From the NCBI GenBank assembly GCA_033807695.1, contig CM066304.1:3720001-3784000 (forward strand): a DNA stretch of 64,000 bases. Direction: 5' to 3'. Below, piece by piece: positions 24,064 through 36,159 of this stretch. Source of the DNA: Daedaleopsis sinensis. Its lineage: Eukaryota; Basidiomycota; Agaricomycetes; Polyporales; Polyporaceae. The position numbers and the translations under genes are program-made. The first letter of the stretch is position 1. Each line of letters begins with the position of its first letter. Below the pieces are notes generated by a model that searched no databases, was not told where the DNA came from, and worked only from the letters and a program-made list of their open reading frames with translations.

Positions 24064-25461
24064 ATGACAGACTCAAATGTCATACGCGATTTAGCCTCCC
24101 GCCGTACCGCTTTCCACATACCGGGAGAAATCACTGATCACATTATCTCACACGTTTGGCCGGACTGCAATAGTCTATGCTCGTGCGCCCTCGTCTGTCG
24201 AGACTGGTTACCAGCCAGCCGTCTTCATTTGTTCTACAGCCTAGACATTTCGTCTGGAGTGAAGTACGACCACCTCTTGACGCAAGTCATTCCCTCCAAG
24301 TCGTTGAAGCCGTGGCTGGAACTCGTGCGCCACCTTCGTCTTTGTGGATACCTTGATATCAAGGTCGACCATGCGAACCATGGATCGAATGGGTCGGCGC
24401 GCAGGGTGCACCGATTCATTCATGACTTTGCCGGTCATCTTCCCAGCCTGCAGAGTCTGCAGCTCGTCTACCTCGACTGGCACTTATGTCCTCCACATCC
24501 CAGTGCATACCATGCCATCTCACGCTTCTCCCTGGTCCGCGAGGTGGTCCTGAACTATTGCGAGTTCCCCTCCTTCAACGTCTTCCGCCGGCTCATTGTC
24601 GCACTGCCATCACTCGAGTCCGAGCTCTCTCTCAAGTACTCGAGCTGGCCTTCGACCCCAAATAACTTACCCGTACACACCTACTCGCAGAAACGACCGG
24701 CGTTGACGAAACTACGAGTCGTGAGCGTCGCCGGCGCTGATTATGTGGACGACCTCCTCCGTTGGCTTCTTCGTACGCCTTCGAAGTCGACCATTCAGGA
24801 CCTTACATTCGTGTCTATCAGCCGTGGACGCCATGGCTCGTGGCGTCATTGTCACATGGCATTTATGCAGTCGATGAGCTCTTCGTTGACGACTCTTGAT
24901 ATACCAATCGTAGACAAAGCAGGTACGCAGAAGGCAACGCATCCAATCTCGCGAGGACCGGCTCCAACGCTCACACTTACTCTAGGACAAGTGCTGCCTC
25001 TAGCGCAGCTCACATCACTGACAACTCTTGGGATCTTTGTGTATGACCGCATTGGGAAGGCATCGGAGTGGGCGAAGCTCCCAGCGATGCTGAGCGATGT
25101 CGGGCCCACATTGCGTTCCCTTTCCTTGTTCGTCAGCCAAGACCTCACCTATGCATCAGGGTCCGAACCCCAAGAACGCTTCGAGTGTCTTAACGACGAA
25201 GACATGGAGCTCATCGACCCTATTCTTGACCGGCCTGTTTTCGACTGCCTGGAAGAGGTCACCATCATGGTGAAGAGGCAGGTTCCACGTCCGCCGCTTT
25301 CGTATGACCTCATATCGCTCGCGATGCGATACCCGCTCTCCTATGAGCGCATCGGGTTGAGTATACGCTCGAAGCTGCCACAACTGTGTGCGCGAGGTAT
25401 TGCGAGGCTCTTCTTGAACAAATCCTTCGTGAGTACAATGATGAATCGATTTCCTCCATGA
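24064..25461 (+). CDS. F-box domain protein, about 465 aa
   Basis: An uninterrupted frame runs from ATG 24064 to the stop at 25459-25461. Residues ~17-60 fit the basidiomycete F-box: IPGEITDHIISHVWPD, then SCALVCRDWLPASRLHLFYSL. The rest has irregular leucine-rich stretches (LVRHLRLCGYLDI, LPSLQSLQLVYLDW, LTTLGIFVYDRIG) typical of this large expanded family. F-box proteins link substrates to SCF ubiquitin ligases through Skp1; the substrate is unknown. A GTGAGT donor sits near the end (about 25430), so the last residues could differ if a 3' intron is used. Confidence 0.82.
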   Translation: MTDSNVIRDLASRRTAFHIPGEITDHIISHVWPDCNSLCSCALVCRDWLPASRLHLFYSLDISSGVKYDHLLTQVIPSKSLKPWLELVRHLRLCGYLDIKVDHANHGSNGSARRVHRFIHDFAGHLPSLQSLQLVYLDWHLCPPHPSAYHAISRFSLVREVVLNYCEFPSFNVFRRLIVALPSLESELSLKYSSWPSTPNNLPVHTYSQKRPALTKLRVVSVAGADYVDDLLRWLLRTPSKSTIQDLTFVSISRGRHGSWRHCHMAFMQSMSSSLTTLDIPIVDKAGTQKATHPISRGPAPTLTLTLGQVLPLAQLTSLTTLGIFVYDRIGKASEWAKLPAMLSDVGPTLRSLSLFVSQDLTYASGSEPQERFECLNDEDMELIDPILDRPVFDCLEEVTIMVKRQVPRPPLSYDLISLAMRYPLSYERIGLSIRSKLPQLCARGIARLFLNKSFVSTMMNRFPP

Positions 25462-25723
25462 ATTATTCTCAATGCAGTACCTTGCTTTCTAGAGGCGATA
25501 GAAGACGCCCTCGTCAAGAATTGAGCACAGGAGATCATACTTTGATCGATCATCGAGATGAGAAGTCACAGACATATACTGTACGGACAGATGGATTTCG
25601 CAGACGACGAGCAAGCCTAAAATGGTGTGAACTGGGGAGAAGTCCTTTACGTCAATCGACATCTGTCGCATTAGAGTCCGTCAGTACCGACGAAGCCCGG
25701 CTCAGCGAACTTGTAAATTGTAC

Positions 25724-26092
25724 TCACCAGTCACTACCACCGCCTGCGTAATCCAGCATTCCTCCCTCCGGGCACGCGCCCCATTGAGTGTCGATATCGT
25801 GAAGGACACTCAAGGCCTCCCAGCGGTCTTCTGCGGCCAACGCGGCCTGCACTTGCTTAGCCGTGACTTTCGTGCTCCTCTTGGCGTTCCTGACGATGGA
25901 CTCCCATATATGCATCGCGATCCGATAACGCGGACTCCCATAGACTGTCTCGACATCGCGGATGGCAATGTGACGCTGCCCGTTCGGATGCAAACGGACG
26001 TTCGGGTTGTTCCTGCGCAAGAAGCGTATCAAGACATAAGTACCATGAACACTGAGTCCGAGTCGCTCGAGGTGTCGTGCTTACCCAGCCAT
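25724..26092 (-). CDS. small conserved-looking protein of unknown function, 98 aa
   Basis: Exons (minus): 26092-26085 (8 nt) and 26012-25724. The frame closes to give MAGNNPNVRLHPNGQRHIA as the start. The body looks folded: IRDVETVYGSPRYRIAMHIW, then VTAKQVQAALAAEDRWEA, ending with a Gly-rich tail GGGSDW. No domain is recognised. The composition is unlike the disordered orphans nearby, and the regular helix-like pattern with many conserved-type residues argues that it is real. It is convergent with the F-box gene, 262 bp away. Confidence 0.6.
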
Positions 26093-27389
26093 CTCGTTGG
26101 GAGGAGTAGGTGTGGTGCTCACGTAGCAGATAAGAGGGTACGCGAGGATAGACGGACTTGGGAGTCAGTGCTAAGGACCGTTAGATGGTAGGGTGGTGGC
26201 CTGAGCCTGGGGGATCAGTCGGCCAACCGCTTCACCGACACCCATACTTATGAGTGAGATTCAGAAGCTTATGGAGATTCGCACGACACCAATCCGGCCT
26301 TCTTGTGTCATCTGTACCCTTCTGTACCCCCAAGAAGCGTGTTGAATTTGTGCTGCGGTAGGAGTTACTACGCTTCGGAGTCGAGATCGATATAGAGCAC
26401 GGAGGCGATACTTAGCCGTCTAGCTGGCTATAGATCTGCACTTTTGTTATAGGCGTGCATACCTAGCATGCAGCATGCAGTATGCTACATACTACACGAG
26501 AGGGGAAGTAGGAGAGGCAGAGGCTCAGAAACTGTGGAGAAGAGTCAATGTGGGAGGACAAGATAGCTTGATTTGGAGTGTAAGCACCGCCACCGCCAGT
26601 GCCGCTGGGCGCTCCACGTTCGCAGTTTGGTTGACAACAGCAACCATGACTCGACGATGGTGCACACTCCATGAACGTCTGGTTGGGCTACGCGTACTGC
26701 TTCCTTTGTCGTCGCTTCTAATCGTATCTGTTTGTCGACCAATCTGGCAACTCGCAGAGGCGGTATCGACTCCGTTTGGACCTGCCGTTTGCGGCTTCTC
26801 GAGCGTATTTCCCAAATCCCGCAATCTACTTGTGCTCAAGCTGATGTTCAAGCACCCGCCCAACTGAGGGCGATGACCTGCCTCATCCGAGAGGTACGCG
26901 ATAATCGATGGCCACGAGAATCTGGCTAGCTCCCACGTCGAGGCGTGTACGCTCCATGGCGGTGCGATGCAGACACCAGTACATCCGGACAGGCCGCAAG
27001 AACCTCAGGATAGCAATTCGTCCCATCAGAAGCTTCTCTCTGGTATGCAGACTGTCCAAGCTCGCCCTACAGAGTCACACTACTTGCCTTTTCAAGCTAT
27101 CATTGTTCTCTGCGCTCACGTTCCGCAGGCCCACGCGATGGACATGCGGCGTGTGTTGGGCGTGCGATATGTGGATTCTGCCGGCTAGCATTGTGAGTGG
27201 CAGTGGCATCATCCCCTCTCTCTCCTCCATGCCGCCGCACATGGTAAGTAGGGCGGCATTTCTCAGCTCGTTATGGCAGGAACGGTCGCCCACTCAATGC
27301 TTCTTTGGGCGGCGAGGTTCCGTGGGATTGTCGCCGCGAGGCGTTGTGGGTTGATACTCGAGGCCCCTAGTGGCTCGCGGATTAACATC
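26093..27389. other. possible spliced gene, not resolved
   Basis: On the plus strand, coding-like stretches occur around 26750-26895 (RLRLLERISQIPQS) followed by a GTACGC donor, and around 26967-27188 ending VRYVDSAG. Acceptor and start could not be joined into one convincing frame. It may be another orphan Pro/Ser-type gene or a relic. Confidence 0.25.
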
Positions 27390-27395
27390 TATAAA
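27390..27395 (+). promoter_or_regulatory. TATA box upstream of the orphan gene at 27485
   Basis: TATAAA, 90 bp upstream of the ATG. Confidence 0.5.
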
Positions 27396-27484
27396 GTCGC
27401 TTTTACCCCACGGACACGTATATCGCATGAAGCTGTTGACGTTTCGCCTCCCTCTGTTAGCTGTCAACCGTTATCTCCATCGCC

Positions 27485-28835
27485 ATGCCCAGTGTCGAGA
27501 AGCCGCAGCCCTCACCCAAACCCAAATCACCCAAGAAACCGCCGCGAGCGACTCGGAAGATCCATCTCCTTCTGAATGATTGCCCATCAGAGGTGAGTAC
27601 AATGGGTGGCTCCGACAACAAGGTGTTATTTGCTCATACCGCTGTTCACACAGTGCTTCGCGTTGTGGGGCGACAAATCTTTCAAAGGACCTGGGGTATC
27701 CAAGCCTGGATGTGTACGCGTTGAATTCTTCCCTCCTGCCCCTCCCGCCTCTCCTCCGCCACCGCCGCTTTCGTACAACGATTCTGCGCGACCGACACGA
27801 ATACTCAGCACTCCCGATACGCAACCTCACGGCAACTCGCTCATGCACATATGGTCCTTACCCAGGGCCCTTGAGGACAACCCGGCGAATAGCAGCTCTC
27901 CGGGTACCAAGAAGACTGCGCAGAAACAGAGAAAGCGAGGCACTCCTCGAAGGAAGGCCCCCACCAAACTGGAACGAGCAGAGGAGTCGTTTCGGGCCAA
28001 GCAGGAACCGGTAGACGAGACGTGCCCGCCGACGCCACCGCCACCGATGGAGGTACGCTGGGCTACTCCGGAGTTCGCTCCTCCATCTTCTGCCTCGGTC
28101 TCCCCAGACATCCCTGCATTCGACGATATTCCTTCGCTCAATATTCATTGTGCTTCTCCTCCGATCTCGCCACCGCCCTCGCCCCCCGACCCGCCGCCAC
28201 GACCATGGTCGTCTCCTGCTGACACCACGCAACTCCTACGCGTTCCTGCATATCCGGAGCACTGGCAGAGCATCTCTGCACCATCACCACAGCATAGGAC
28301 GCGTCCGAACCTGTGGAACCGACCGACGTCGCTCCTAGGCTCTGCGCCGCCACCTTACGCGCCACAGTCAGATCCAGGCTGCAGCACGCGCGACAGCCTC
28401 CTCGCTGCCATCTCCAGGCGCGAGCTGCCGCCTCTCGGCCCACTGCTCAAGCAAGCACCGCGGGCGGTATTTGGCCGTCCCGCCGTCCGGATTGTAGACC
28501 TGGATCCGGGCGTCGACGGTCATCCCATGGCCATGGCCAGCCTGAGCCAATCAGACCCCTACTCAGACTGCGGGCGTCGGGCCGGACGCGCGCGCTTCGC
28601 GCCGTACCAGCGCCCTGCGGCGGTCGTGCTCCCGCCGCTCTCGCAGCTGATCGCGGACTGCAAGAAGATGCAGATGCAGGACGAGGACGCGCTGCAGCGC
28701 GACTCGGAGCTCTGCACGGAGGCGCGCCGATACGGATACGACGGCAGGCAGCGACAGCGAATGCCTGCTGTCTCTCACAGACAAACTCCTCATTCCTCGG
28801 ATTACTCCGCGTACCAAGGCTGGCATTCCGACTAG
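27485..28835 (+). CDS. orphan Pro-rich disordered protein, 429 aa
   Basis: Exons 27485-27592 and 27654-28835, phase 0. Exon 1 encodes a Lys/Pro-rich start followed by KIHLLLNDCPSE. Exon 2 opens CFALWGDKSFKGPGVSKPG. Most of the remainder is a Pro/Ser-rich low-complexity region with a basic block (KKTAQKQRKRGTPRRK) that could be a nuclear localisation signal. A C-terminal segment, FAPYQRPAAVVLPPLSQLI followed by ADCKKMQMQDEDALQRD, may be helical. No domain is recognised. The LWG...GP...K pattern after the intron resembles the gene at 19149. Confidence 0.65.
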
Positions 28836-30306
28836 GAATGGCAAGTGACAGCCGGGAGAATTCGCATACTACAACCTTCCTGTGTGGTTTCGAGCGGACG
28901 TCGTGCGACCTTGAACGCGTGGTGTCCGCTCGTGGCTGCGATGGAAGATAAGCGGTGTCGCTTCAAGATTTCGCGCCATTGCATCCCAGGTACACTCAGA
29001 CCTGTTGCCCACACAGTACGTGCTCGACCTCGTGTGACGACAAGACGGTTTCCTGTTCTTGTCGCGAAAGTAGCGTGCGAGCTGCTGTGTCCCCTTCTCC
29101 GATTGCCCAAACTATGTGATATGTCCTATGTACTTCTAGGTTTATATGTGCGACTCTAGTGTCCTTGTCTGTGAAATATGAGATTCGTACCGTGCATCGA
29201 CTCGTGCATGATGTACGTGTGTCCTTGCGCGGGAATGTGACTCCAGGCGGTGATCCTACTGTGTCTTCAGCGGTTGAAAGGCAGCCTTCTAGCCTACCTC
29301 CGGGCTTCGTCAAGTCAATAACTGCAGGCGATGACTAAGGTTTAGCGATCCAAGTCGCGAACGGCAACAATTATTGCATATAGACTTCGCATGTGACGCT
29401 CGCGGCTCGAGTAGAATGTTTGTGGTCTGGATCTCGGCGGTCCCGGCCATTCTCCATGCTCTGCTGATCACAGAAGTGAATGCATGGCATGGAGCGAGAA
29501 CACGTCCGGACTCCACTATGCACTACCCTCGCAGCAAGATAAATCCGCAGAATTCATGGCTGCATGCCGACTCTCGCACGCGCAGTGGGAGGAAGGGAGA
29601 TCTTGGGACCGTGACGAGCCGTGACGGCCATCAGGAATCTCGATAGAGTCGGAGATTAGAAGTTGCGACTCCGACGCAAGGTTGGGTTAGTGACTATATA
29701 GCCACCTCCAACTTTCTGTTTCGGCCGTTGGGTCGAGACCGTCATTCCTCCCGTATTTGCGACAGTATTGACAAAATCTCTGCTGCAGATAGCAGACGGT
29801 AGAATGGTTTGGTCCGCCCGCTGCGGGAATACTTACTGCATGGCAGACGCCTCGGGGGCCGTCTCAGGGTTCCGTTTCAACGTGGAATAAAGATAAACTT
29901 CGCCTGACAGTGACAGCCGCTTGAATGGGGCTACCGACCATTTGGCGGAAAGGAGGTTAGTAGGGAGATGCTTTGTGATCCGCCTCAATGTATCGCTATT
30001 AGACTCCACATGCTGCCTTCCCCTAGTGCATGCGTTGGCCTTTCCCGCACACCCTCTTTCTTCCCCCTTGCTGCTCATGGCCCTTCGTTCCGCTATTTGT
30101 ATGCTCGTCTCCGTCTTACTGCCTTGGTTTTTCGCTGGTGTCCAGGACTTTCCTTCCCCGTCCTCCCTCGTTGTTCCGGTCCAACGCCACGACCAGGAAT
30201 TCGCCGTTATCGAGAATGGTGATAAACATCGGTGGATTTGGAAGGATAGCCTTTAATGCTAGGTTTGAGTCATTTACTCGACGTTCCTCTTCCACGCCCT
30301 GCCACT
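28836..30306. other. intergenic, no gene seen
   Basis: Short frames only. The segment carries the promoter of the first BTB-like gene; no clear TATA box close to its ATG. Confidence 0.4.
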
Positions 30307-31473
30307 ATGAACCCCACTCAGCAACTCTCAGAGACACAATATTTCGACTACACCACCGACACCACCGGCGACGAGTCTGAAACCACAGGACAAGCGGCTC
30401 AGGATGCCAACACGGTGCGTTTGGTCCTCCTCCTCCCCAGAGACTTGCTGTGGGCCAGCGAGCACATACTGAACCCTCTCTAGGCTGCACAAATGCTTGC
30501 CTTCCATCCGTATCTTAACCCCCTCCCCGCCCCGCCCGTCCCATTCTCCCCTACCCACGAGCACGACGGACATATTCCCGATCTCGTTATGATAACCCAG
30601 GATCAAGCCCGATACTTCGTCCACTCACGACAACTCCTGCACGCCTCCGCCACTGCCTGGGGCGGCGTATTCGCCAGCACTGCGTCTCCCGCCGGGTCCG
30701 TCAACGTCCCCGAAAACTCCAGTACGCTCCGCCTCGCGTTGTACCTTGTCTACGGCCTTCCGTGCCACCATCTCGGCCCATCCCTAGAGGAAATCGAGGA
30801 CACGCTGGCCGCACTGCGCAGGTACGGTGTCGCCGTCGACGAGCTCTCCGCACCGCACATGCCGCTCTACCACCTCATCCTCGCACACGCCCCTTACCGG
30901 CCGATCGAGACGTACGCGTTGGCAGGCTGGTTCTACCTGGAGCCCGTCGCGGTCGCCGCGTCCGCGCACCTGCTCGCCTTCGACACCTCGACGCTCACGG
31001 ACGAGCTGACGATCAAGATGGGCGCGATGTACTTCAAGCGGCTGCTCGACCTCCACAAGACCCGCCGCACGGCGCTCAAGGCGATCGTCCTCCGCCCGCC
31101 GCAGATGCACCCGCCGATGTTGACGTGCGGAGACGGACAGAGGGAGCTCATGAAGATTTGCGCCTCGGCGGCGGCGGAGCTGGCGTGGGACTCGATGCCG
31201 AGTGAGTAGTGATGATGCTTTGTGTGTGCGAGGAGGCGTGCCTACCCTTTGCGTGCACTCTAGATCTCTCGACGTATGGGCTGCAGTCTGTGTTCGAAAA
31301 ACATGCGACTGGCTTGCGGTGCGATGCGTGCAAGGCGGTGCTGCAACAGCGTATTCAGGAGGTCACGACAGAGTGGTCAGCCGTGAAGGTACGTGCTATC
31401 AACTACTCCCTTAGACCCCCTTCACTAGTAGTCGTCCTCATACACTGAATGAACGTACTAGAGGACGATCTAG
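30307..31473 (+). CDS. BTB/POZ-like domain protein, 320 aa
   Basis: Exons 30307-30414, 30484-31201, 31264-31388 and 31462-31473. The BTB-like pattern is visible: PDLVMITQDQARYFVHSRQL, then NVPENSSTLRLALYLVYGLP and IEDTLAALRRYGV. A helical region (YALAGWFYLEPVAVAASAHL) and a Cys pair in LRCDACKAVLQQ follow. The last exon is 12 nt (Arg-Thr-Ile-stop). Basidiomycetes have many such proteins of unknown role; canonical BTB domains dimerise and can bind Cul3. A convergent paralogue with the same exon plan lies at 32031-33456. Confidence 0.75.
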
Positions 31474-32030
31474 CCCGGGCTGTTACTGGCCCCCATGGCG
31501 ACTACCAAGTACCTAGTGATTGCTCAGGAAGACATCGGAAGCCCTCAAACCACGCACCACCCTTGCCTCTCCATCCGGAGAGACGATGTACCGCCTAGTT
31601 GTGGACCCATATGTATCCAAGAACCGTCTCCACAAAGCAAACTGATCGCCGCGGAACCACCTGCAGCTCACATCAATGCATCAACGCTTACGCTGGGATG
31701 GGGTGGTGGCGGGTCCAAGTGGCTCCGAGTTACTCTATGTATGTTCCGTTCCCGTCTACGCATCGGATACGAGTCGTATCTTCAATATCTTCTCAAGCCT
31801 CGTAGCACTCAGTACTCATATTTACGCTTGGGTCTACATCTAGGATAGGCCTGAAGTACAGTATGTACGTATGTTTCATTTACCTGAAAACGCACGGCTC
31901 GCGCAACCTTTGCGCCCGTCAGCAGTACTGAACCCGGGATCTTCGACTCAGGCCACGCATCGTGCGCTTGGGCCAGGGCTTATTCATCCACGACCCTCAA
32001 AACCAATGTGAGTATCAACGTTCTGCTTTT
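31474..32030. other. intergenic between the convergent BTB-like genes
   Basis: No gene recognised. Confidence 0.5.
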
Positions 32031-33456
32031 TTACCGCAGTAGCTTCGACTTGCACTGACGCCGTCCGCACTGACAATGGCACACAGGTCGACTTCCCGGC
32101 GTAGGCCGCCGTGACATGAACGAGGCGATAGGCATACATTTCTGTCCTGGGTATACAAAACGACCAGAAGAAGTCAGAAGCGAGATGGCGTGCGCAGCCG
32201 GAATATCTCGGACGAAATCGAAGGGCCTAGATCGTCCGCTGTGTGTACGACAACGGTCGATGTCACCCACACCGCCCACCGCCCGTAGAGCACGCCATGC
32301 ACGCACCTTCACCATCGACCACCGCACGATGATCGTCTTCGCATGCAGCGCAAGGCTCGCCTGGCACAGCGCGCAGGACAGGCTGGCCATCAGCGAGCCC
32401 GACGCAGCTTCGATCGCACTCGTCGGCAGATCTGCGCGGTGCAAGGCCGTGAGCGTGGGCGTGGTTAGCGCAAGTCCTGCTATGGGCGAGCACGCCCTGG
32501 GGGACGGCCCGGCCCCGCGGTCTGCGAGTCTGCGACGCACCTGGCCGCGCGTCCCAGGCAAGGTACGCCGAAGCGAGGGACCACGCCTTCGCGAGCTTCT
32601 TCTGTCCGGCAAAGTTGCAGGCCGGGGTGGGCGGGTGCGTCTGCGGCGCGGGGAGGAGCAGGCGCTGCAGCGCCTGCGTGCGGCCGAGGTGCAGGAAGAA
32701 GAGCCGCTTGAGGTAGAACGGGCCGATGCTCGTCGCGTACTCGTCCGAGAGCGAGTGCAGCGGGTAGGAGAGGAGATGGCTCGAGACTGGGACTGCCAGG
32801 CTGTAGATGTCGTGCCGTGCGGCCAGGGCGTACACCGCGATCGGGTTGATGGGCGCCTGAGCGAGGATGAGCGAGAACAACGGCTGCGAGGGGGCAAGGT
32901 GAGCTGCGAGCGGAATTCCGTACGTTGCCAGTGCGTCTACAGCTGACACGAGACTGTCCAGATCTGGTTTATAGCGCTCGCAGGGACGGCCGTACACGAC
33001 GTGGAGGACGATGTTGAGCACGTTTGCGCTATCTGGCACGCCATACACGGTAGCGCCTTCGACAATCAGGGGTTTTGAGATAACGGGCGAGTCGAAGATC
33101 TTCATGGATTTCGACACGAGCTGCGACCTGTGAACATAGAAGAAGATGCCGTCGGAGGATTCGAGGATGGTATCGGGCTGAGTAGGCAGTAACTGTGCCT
33201 GAGGATGGAACGTGCCCGAGATGGCCGCGTTTGGCCGTGTGGAGCCACCAGCGCCCTTCGTTGCGGCAGAAGAGCTGGGTAAGCATGGGAAACGTGCAAT
33301 AAAGTTGGCCTGGGTACGCACATCCTGAGATTGCGGGGAGTAATATTCAAGCGGGGAGGGCGTCGGTGTTGGGCAGAAATTTCCGGCATGTGAAAGAAGA
33401 TCCACCTCGTCGGACTCGAGGAACTGAAGCATGTCGAGCCATCCAGAGTCATCCAT
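32031..33456 (-). CDS. BTB/POZ-like domain protein, paralogue, about 350 aa
   Basis: Exons (minus): 33456-32541, 32431-32307, and a short last exon ending at 32031 whose acceptor is unresolved (about 32056 or 32048; both keep frame). Reading through without splicing also reaches the same stop. The BTB-like pattern is SSDGIFFYVHRSQLVSKSM, then VPDSANVLNIVLHVVYGRP and VDALATYGIPL. The helical region AVYALAARHDIYSLAVPVSS and the Cys pair LSCALCQASL match the paralogue at 30307-31473 in order. The intron positions (after AWD..P and after the VK residues) are also conserved, supporting duplication in inverted orientation. Confidence 0.72.
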
Positions 33457-36159
33457 GGTGTTGGAGGCGAAACGATATCTAGAGGCGAGGTAGAGAGGGA
33501 GTGAATAGCAGGGGAATGGACTCAACTCCCGTTGCCGAAGATAAGCTATATATCTTCTCTCAGGCAGCTGGCCCCGATGGATCGTAATCGCCACGCCCCC
33601 ACCTCCTATAACCTGCCCGGTCTTACTTCCAGGTGGTAACGGCGTAGCGTCGGTCCTGTATCATGATGCTGCCCCGTGATATCGATGAGGGCAGGGGTGG
33701 GCCATCTTCCTTGCGTTATCTCTTCTAGGGAAGCACGACGTTCTAGACCATATTACGGCTGTCGACTCTTCGTTCAGCGTCTGGGTTTCGCTTGCCCCGC
33801 ATCGGTCACAAACCGGCGTTGATTCGAAAAGCAGCGAGTCCTGAGGCCTGAGTAATGCGAGTACGTGTAAACTTACAGAGGGCCCGTGCGACGCTGCACT
33901 TTCCGATCATTCCACCGGGCAAACGGGTGCGACCGCAGAGAAACGAATTCGAACACCGTGTAACGGTGTATACATTTCCGATGTGCAATTGAAGGTTCGA
34001 AGGAGTCGAGGTGGGCCTTTCCGGAAGCATTTACAGTCTACAGTGAACTGACAGTCGTGCGATGTGTGGCAGAGATGGAGACACCGGCGAAGTCTCGATG
34101 AGTTATCTGCATTGAACGCATATTAGAGCGGTGACAACTATCATGGAAGATTCAATCACACCAGACAGGTCGGCGCTGTGGTGGCACCAGAAATTAGAGC
34201 CTAGAGGCGAAGCGAGCGCACCTTCTTGTCAGCCTGCTCGCAAGATCGGCAAAGAAGGACTTGAATAGTTGTATTCCATGTCCTGTCTCATGGCCGGGAA
34301 CATTGTGTGAAGTACCTTCCTGGACTGCTACTGCGTTCTTGAGGCTCTCTCCGAGTGGACTCGATGCATTGTCAAGTGGAGTGAGCAGTAAATATCCGGG
34401 GTGGTATGATGTTGGACTCCGTCACCATGTACATGTATACTGCAGAAGTCCGAGTCCAAAGCTTAGACCCTAAAGTCGACAATGCTGAGCCGCGAGCAGC
34501 GCTGTAGCTAACTAGTAGCTTAAAGTGGCGGTAGTCCGAACGCACCTGCTAATTAATGACATGAACATAGTGTCTGCAGTGACCGATGTGTTCAGCTGGC
34601 AACGTGGCAAGGACTCCGAGGACTCGGAGATGGTCGGGAGAATCCGGAGATGACTTTCTAGCGCCCGTATTTGTAGGTGTCAAAGTAGGCCCCCGTGAAG
34701 TCGTTCGAATTTCTCTTCCCACCGGCATGTCCATTTCGGACCTGGGTTCGATGTTGTACAGCTTGTTGCATCTCGACAGCTCGCTGCGGTTCTACAGTCT
34801 GCTGCCGCTCTCTATCACATCACACCTGATGCTCAAGGAGGTAGGGTAGACTATATGTGAACGAAAGGTATCTCAAACAACGTTAATTTGAACCAGCTGA
34901 ATTGGGCCCCAACTGACCCTTGCACAATTCAGAGTGTTCGTCAGCCAGGCCTCAACGTAGCAATCTTTGAGAGCCGGTTGAACTCTCACTTCTCGGGTTT
35001 CTGCACGGATCGGACATAGTTGGGCTCACGTGGCCGTTGCTCATACTCAATCAACGTCAGTCCGCACAGGTCCGCACTCAAGCTTCAAGTGGCACCATAC
35101 TTCAGATCTCTTCCCTGCCGCCCTTGCTTGCGACAGCTTTTATGCGGCGGGTTACTTTGAGACCACATGATACGATGGGAATCTTTGGCCTTTTCCCAAT
35201 ACTCAGCGGTCAGCCCGCGCAAGCACGACATACCGTGGTCTCGATAGATGACATTCTAAACTGCTTGCGAAGGTAGATTCTTCTATCACCTTCTCGACTT
35301 TGGCTGTGATCAATGCTGCTGTTCGACTCATGTTGTCGCTATCCTTGTAAGCGTGTCGCCCTATCTGCCATTCACAATGCACCCGCTTACACGGGGTATC
35401 CTCAGGTACCAATCGTGGCATATGTGTATACACCTAAATGTGCGAAGCACCGAAGCTTATATGACCGTCGGTAGCGTTGACCGCTCGGACGACCGTTCTC
35501 GTCGACCGTAGGTCGCACAAAACCCATGAAACGTGGCTTCCAAGGTTAAACATTCTGACCGACTCGGAGCTCATACTCATATGTGCGCCAAACGACGGCG
35601 TCCCAACGTCGCTGGCATACAAGGCCAAGGCCAGAGCGGTTTATATCCTGTCGACACAAGGAAGAACGCTCCCAGAGATGCCACTGGCAAGCTATAAATA
35701 CGTGCACTCTTCCGCCGATGTAAGTCCACCCTCCATTCACTTGCTACAACCGCTAACGAAGATCTTCCAGACCACTCGGAGCACTACTCTTTACCATAGA
35801 GACTTTCGCTACGCCGACCCCGGAAATTGATTACAGAAAATATCAGTGAAGACGGCTTCAGTGAGTGTTTGGATATAACGATCTTACGTTAACACGGGGT
35901 CTAATTTAGGAAGACCTGAAGAACGACTCCCGATGTTGAGCGGATAACTGCAGTCTCACGAAGCCCTTCCATGACGAGATCGTCCACTGTTCGCGGTCGA
36001 AACCAGGTTCCGAAGCTTTCACATTCGAAGAGATGACCGACGACCGACGAACCCGCAGGATGTCTAAAATTGACTGTTTGTACAAAATCTCGCCTCGCTG
36101 TCGTCTGAGTACCTACGAAGACCAAGGTATGGGTCCCACGCATTCGTCTTTGTTGCTTG
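33457..36159. other. gene-poor intergenic stretch
   Basis: About 2.7 kb with no recognisable gene on either strand. Composition is lower in GC than the neighbouring genes. Short frames occur but lack motifs. Confidence 0.4.
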
